Shown piece by piece: positions 41,906 through 45,000 of a DNA stretch of 45,000 nucleotides. Source of the DNA: Lachnospiraceae bacterium (GTDB lineage Bacteria; Bacillota; Clostridia; Lachnospirales; Lachnospiraceae); contig JALELZ010000008.1 of the NCBI GenBank assembly GCA_022768465.1, forward strand, positions 1 to 45,000. Direction: 5' to 3'. Below the pieces are notes generated by a model. The model was not told the origin of the DNA. It did no database searches and saw nothing but the letters and a program-made list of their open reading frames with translations. Every line of letters begins with the position of its first letter. The stretch's first letter is position 1. Both the position numbers and the translations under genes were made by a program.

Positions 41906-43495
41906 TCAGTCAGCCTTAGGGCCTGCTCCTGCAATGTTTGCAGGCATGTGCGGATACTTCTTTGAGAAGTTATCGCTGAACATCTTTGCAAGCTTCTTTG
42001 CCTGCTCATCATATGCAGCCTTATCAGCCCATGTTTCCTTAGGATCAAGGATCTCAGAAGGAACCTCAGGACAGCTTACAGGAATCTCAAGGTTGAAACG
42101 ATCGTCATGCTTATACTCAACCTTCTCAAGCTCTCCGTTAAGTGCAGCGGTAACCATAGCTCTTGTATATTTAAGCTTCATTCTTGATCCGGTTCCGTAA
42201 GGGCCTCCGGTCCAGCCTGTATTTACAAGGTAAACCTTTGTGCCGTACTTATCGATACGCTCTCCGAGCATATTCGCATAAACAGAAGCATCAAGCGGCA
42301 TGAATGGCTCTCCGAAGAGTGTTGAGAATGTAGGCTGCGGCTCTGTTATACCTCTCTCGGTGCCTGCAAGCTTGGATGTAAAGCCTGTAACGAAATGATA
42401 CATAGCAGCTTCTCGTGAAAGCTTAGAGATCGGAGGAAGTACTCCGAATGCATCTGCAGTAAGGAATATTACTACCTTAGGAATACCGCCTACTCCCGGG
42501 ATCTGTGCATTAGGTATATAGTCTACAGGATATCCTACTCTTGTATTCTCTGTTATGCTCTTATCTGAATAATCAGGAATTCTTGTCTCAGGATCGATTA
42601 TAACATTCTCACAAAGTGAACCGAACTTGATAGCTCTGAATATTTCAGGCTCATTTTCTTCCTTAAGATCTATACACTTAGCATAGCAGCCGCCTTCGAT
42701 ATTGAATACTCCGTCAGGTGTCCAGCAATGCTCGTCATCTCCGATAAGCATACGCTTAGGGTCTGCTGAAAGAGTTGTCTTTCCTGTTCCTGAAAGTCCG
42801 AAGAACACAGCTGTCTCATGAGTTTCAGGATCCATATTTGAGGAGCTGTGCATAGGAAGAACATTTTCCTCTACAGGCATAATGTAGTTCATTACAGAGA
42901 ATACTGTCTTCTTGATCTCACCTGAATACTGGCTTCCGGCAATGATAGCCTCATGTGCCTCATAGTCTATGATAATGGCAGCCTCGGAATTGATTCCGAA
43001 TTTCTCAGGATCACACTTATAGCCAGGTGCGGCAATAAGCGTAAAATCAGCATCTCCGAACGCTTCAAGCTGCTCCTTTGTAGGTCTGATAAGAAGCTGA
43101 TGAATAAAAAGGTTCTGTGAAGCAAGTTCATTTACAATACGGAACTTTCTTGTATACTTCTGATCTGCGCCTGCAAATCCATCAAAAATGTAGACCTCCT
43201 TGCCGTTCAGATACTCGATCATTTCCTTTCTTATAGCCTGATAGGTCTCTCTTGTTGTAGGAACATTGACACTTCCCCATGCTATCTTGTCATGTACGCC
43301 TTCGCTGTCAACAATAAACTTGTCCTTAGGTGAACGTCCTGTATACTTGCCCGTAAGTACTGCAAGCGCTCCTGTTGCTGTGAGCTGTCCTTCGCCTCTT
43401 GCAAGTGCTTTCTCTGTAAGAACTGCAGGCTCAAGGTTTCTGTAGACGATTTTCGGCTCTGTAATTCCTAATTTCTCAAGACCATAGGTATTCAT
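41906..43495 (-). CDS. pckA: Phosphoenolpyruvate carboxykinase (ATP)
   Basis: 529 residues. The P-loop is GLSGTGKT (233-240), followed by the metal/oxaloacetate region (IGDDEHCW) and RVGYPVDYI. It interconverts oxaloacetate + ATP and PEP + CO2 + ADP. In fermenting anaerobes it often runs toward oxaloacetate. GGAGGGAAAGCA stands before the ATG. The gene is monocistronic, with its own terminator, and diverges from the radical SAM gene. Confidence 0.97.
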   Translation of the reverse strand: MNTYGLEKLGITEPKIVYRNLEPAVLTEKALARGEGQLTATGALAVLTGKYTGRSPKDKFIVDSEGVHDKIAWGSVNVPTTRETYQAIRKEMIEYLNGKEVYIFDGFAGADQKYTRKFRIVNELASQNLFIHQLLIRPTKEQLEAFGDADFTLIAAPGYKCDPEKFGINSEAAIIIDYEAHEAIIAGSQYSGEIKKTVFSVMNYIMPVEENVLPMHSSSNMDPETHETAVFFGLSGTGKTTLSADPKRMLIGDDEHCWTPDGVFNIEGGCYAKCIDLKEENEPEIFRAIKFGSLCENVIIDPETRIPDYSDKSITENTRVGYPVDYIPNAQIPGVGGIPKVVIFLTADAFGVLPPISKLSREAAMYHFVTGFTSKLAGTERGITEPQPTFSTLFGEPFMPLDASVYANMLGERIDKYGTKVYLVNTGWTGGPYGTGSRMKLKYTRAMVTAALNGELEKVEYKHDDRFNLEIPVSCPEVPSEILDPKETWADKAAYDEQAKKLAKMFSDNFSKKYPHMPANIAGAGPKAD

Positions 43496-43845
43496 TGCTT
43501 TCCCTCCTGATGCTTATGGCCTGCGCTTAATATGCGCAGTATATTGATATGATCTCAGATCATTATTTGTGCTTTCGGCAGCATTCTCATAAAAATATCT
43601 GCCAGATCGGCATTTGCCGTCTTTACTGTCTAATAATATAGCATAAGTAATTATAAGAAGCGATAATTTATATCGCAGCTATTTAATAATACGGCAAATA
43701 TTAAGTCGGTGTAAATCATTTATTTCATAAAATATTTCTATACAAATAAAAAACTTTATTAATAATATTGTTGTGTTATAATAAATGCAGTGTGTGCAGT
43801 GGGAACTGCCGCATATAACTAACTGGAATTTCGAATGGAGAACTT
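43496..43845. promoter_or_regulatory. Divergent intergenic region between pckA and the radical SAM gene
   Basis: 350 bp without a gene. On the pckA side the leader has a CTGCGC/GCGCAG hairpin (43521-43539); near the likely pckA promoter is GCGATA-ATTTA-TATCGC (43660-43676), a possible operator. On the right side a perfect TATAAT (43777-43782) lies about 64 bp before the radical SAM ATG, with only a weak -35. The stretch 43640-43790 is very AT-rich. Confidence 0.5.
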
Positions 43846-44739
43846 ATGGCAAACCCATACAAAACACGAGAGGGCGGAGCTACAGTTACGATATTTGTAC
43901 CGTATGACTGCAACAATCACTGCCCATTCTGCATCAATAAACAGGAATATGCAGATATGACAGGCTTCAGCCTTGAAAAGATCTGTGACAGCATCCGTAT
44001 CATGGACTCTATAACTCCTAAATGCGATTTTGTATTCACAGGCGGAGAGCCTATGGCAAACCTTGAATCACTTCAGGTGATGCTTGACTGCATTCCTACA
44101 ACTCACAAGGTTTTCATTAACACTACCTTCCCTGTAATGCATAACTACACCGCTGAGGAGATGCTTGCATTCGCAGAGAAGAACAAGGACAAGATAACAT
44201 GCTTCAACATTTCCAGACATATGCAGAAGTATGTTGAGGAGTCTCCGGATGAGGTCATTGCAAAGATCGCTACACCAAAGCGTGTGAACTGCGTTCTTTA
44301 TAAGACATACCCTACTGAGAATCTTCCTGCATATGCAGATCGCTTCGGCGAGTTCAACATCCCGATACAGTTCCGTTATGACTATACCGAGACAACTCCG
44401 GAGAATCTTTACGAGGAGGAGCATGATCACATCCTCAGAGATCTCAAGCATTACTTCAATTATAAGGGACTTGATGGCTGCCGTATGCGCTGCGGATATC
44501 ACTTCGAGTATAAGGGCAACCACCTTACATATCATAAGACCCTTCCTTATTCAACAGTAGTTGAAACAGGTGATGATGGAGTTACCTATGATATTCTCTA
44601 TGATATCCTTATAAAGCAGACAGGTAAGATCGTTTCCGATTGGACTGATGATCAGCCTGAGCTTGATATCGAAGCATACAGAAACGTTACCTTCGAGCCA
44701 AACGACAATGTCGTAAGAGAGGGCATAATCGAATTCTGA
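43846..44739 (+). CDS. Radical SAM protein of unknown function
   Basis: 297 residues. The cluster motif CNNHCPFC (Cys22, 26, 29) and SAM-binding GGEP (66-69) are intact, so it should bind a 4Fe-4S cluster and SAM. The C-terminal part has two more Cys (DGCRMRCGYHF, Cys212 and Cys216) that could hold a second cluster or metal, but no full SPASM pattern. TGGAG lies before the ATG. It stands alone with its own promoter-like box and terminator, and no precursor peptide or partner gene is adjacent. I do not recognise a specific reaction. Confidence 0.85.
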   Translation: MANPYKTREGGATVTIFVPYDCNNHCPFCINKQEYADMTGFSLEKICDSIRIMDSITPKCDFVFTGGEPMANLESLQVMLDCIPTTHKVFINTTFPVMHNYTAEEMLAFAEKNKDKITCFNISRHMQKYVEESPDEVIAKIATPKRVNCVLYKTYPTENLPAYADRFGEFNIPIQFRYDYTETTPENLYEEEHDHILRDLKHYFNYKGLDGCRMRCGYHFEYKGNHLTYHKTLPYSTVVETGDDGVTYDILYDILIKQTGKIVSDWTDDQPELDIEAYRNVTFEPNDNVVREGIIEF

Positions 44740-44811
44740 TCTTAAGTGCTGGCAGTACGTAAGAGGGGTTACTCGCAGCATTCGAGATATACATTTAACA
44801 GAATATGCAAG

Positions 44812-44852
44812 AACAGAGCGGTATAGCCTATGGCTTTCTGCTCTGTTTTTGT
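44812..44852 (+). terminator. Terminator of the radical SAM gene
   Basis: Perfect 8-bp arms AACAGAGC (44812-44819) and GCTCTGTT (44840-44847) followed by TTTGTTTT, about 75 bp after the stop. Confidence 0.8.
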
Positions 44853-44874
44853 TTTATAAAAAAAGAGGGTTATA

Positions 44875-44977
44875 GGACAAAAAGTGTTGTTTTGAACCGC
44901 GAATTAGCTAAGTATATAAGGCTAATTCGCGGTTTTAAGTTGTTTAGAAGAAGATACAGGGTGGACAAAAAGTGTTG
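44875..44977. repeat. Inverted repeat framed by direct repeats at the right edge
   Basis: GGACAAAAAGTGTTG occurs at 44875-44889 and again at 44963-44977. Between the copies a perfect 14-bp inverted repeat (AACCGCGAATTAGC at 44895-44908, its complement at 44921-44934) has a 12-base loop. The remaining sequence to 45000 shows no gene start I can support. It may be the border of an insertion sequence or another palindromic element beyond the edge. Confidence 0.6.
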
Positions 44978-45000
44978 GTGAAATACGGCTAAAACTATTG

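Noticed and set aside
44068-44535. A 155-codon minus-strand frame
   Set aside because: It is antisense to the radical SAM gene, whose motifs are intact.

Overview
The window looks like core chromosome of a Gram-positive, low-GC anaerobe of class Clostridia, most likely a Lachnospiraceae relative. This rests on gene content and order: a mtaB-ireB-ruvX-DUF1292 run, RNase J, a tRNA wobble-modification pair, era-recO-glyS, PPi-linked glycolysis (PPDK and a PFP-type phosphofructokinase) and AAA/DUF4143 ATPases. No rRNA, tRNA, CRISPR array or prophage was found.

Layout. 1-170: two consensus promoters in tandem fire leftward out of the window, in a style typical of rRNA or other very strong operons. 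259-1686: an AT-rich CoiA-like nuclease with zinc fingers. 1904-3027: azlCD exporter. 3166-3714: DNA-deoxyinosine glycosylase. 3841-18589: a long minus-strand housekeeping series, transcribed as mtaB, ireB, ruvX, DUF1292, rnj, a truncated mltG-like gene, trmR, trhP, ydcF-like, M16C peptidase, era, recO, glyS. The ruvX/DUF1292 gap holds a striking nested-palindrome element. 18683-23031: a disturbed segment with a decayed GGDEF/HD-GYP pseudogene, two AAA/DUF4143 ATPases, and a 140-bp direct duplication of the end of ppdK that brackets the second ATPase. 22993-25656: ppdK.

25946-31384: CoA and sulfur-transfer genes. panT-coaX run leftward and coaBC rightward from a clear divergent promoter pair; a cysteine desulfurase and thiI follow coaBC. 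31517-33761: fba and pfp on the minus strand, separated by a terminator-like hairpin. 33829-38391: serC, serA, DUF1015, rsmE. 38548-41672: a DedA/TVP38-type membrane protein, prmA, nnrD. 41906-43495: pckA. 43846-44739: an orphan radical SAM gene on the plus strand. The right edge carries a perfect 14-bp inverted repeat between two 15-bp direct repeats and may be the border of a mobile element.

Function. The minus-strand series serves translation and RNA (tRNA modification at positions 34 and 37, RNase J, Era, GlyRS), DNA repair (RecO, RuvX, deoxyinosine glycosylase) and cell-envelope signalling (IreB). pfp, fba, ppdK and pckA form a PPi/PEP-centred carbon node; serA/serC draw on 3-phosphoglycerate. 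The points most worth following are the duplicated ppdK tail around an ATPase with an elaborate control region, the DUF1015 protein with a DGHHR motif beside serA/serC, the palindromic element next to ruvX, and the orphan radical SAM protein.
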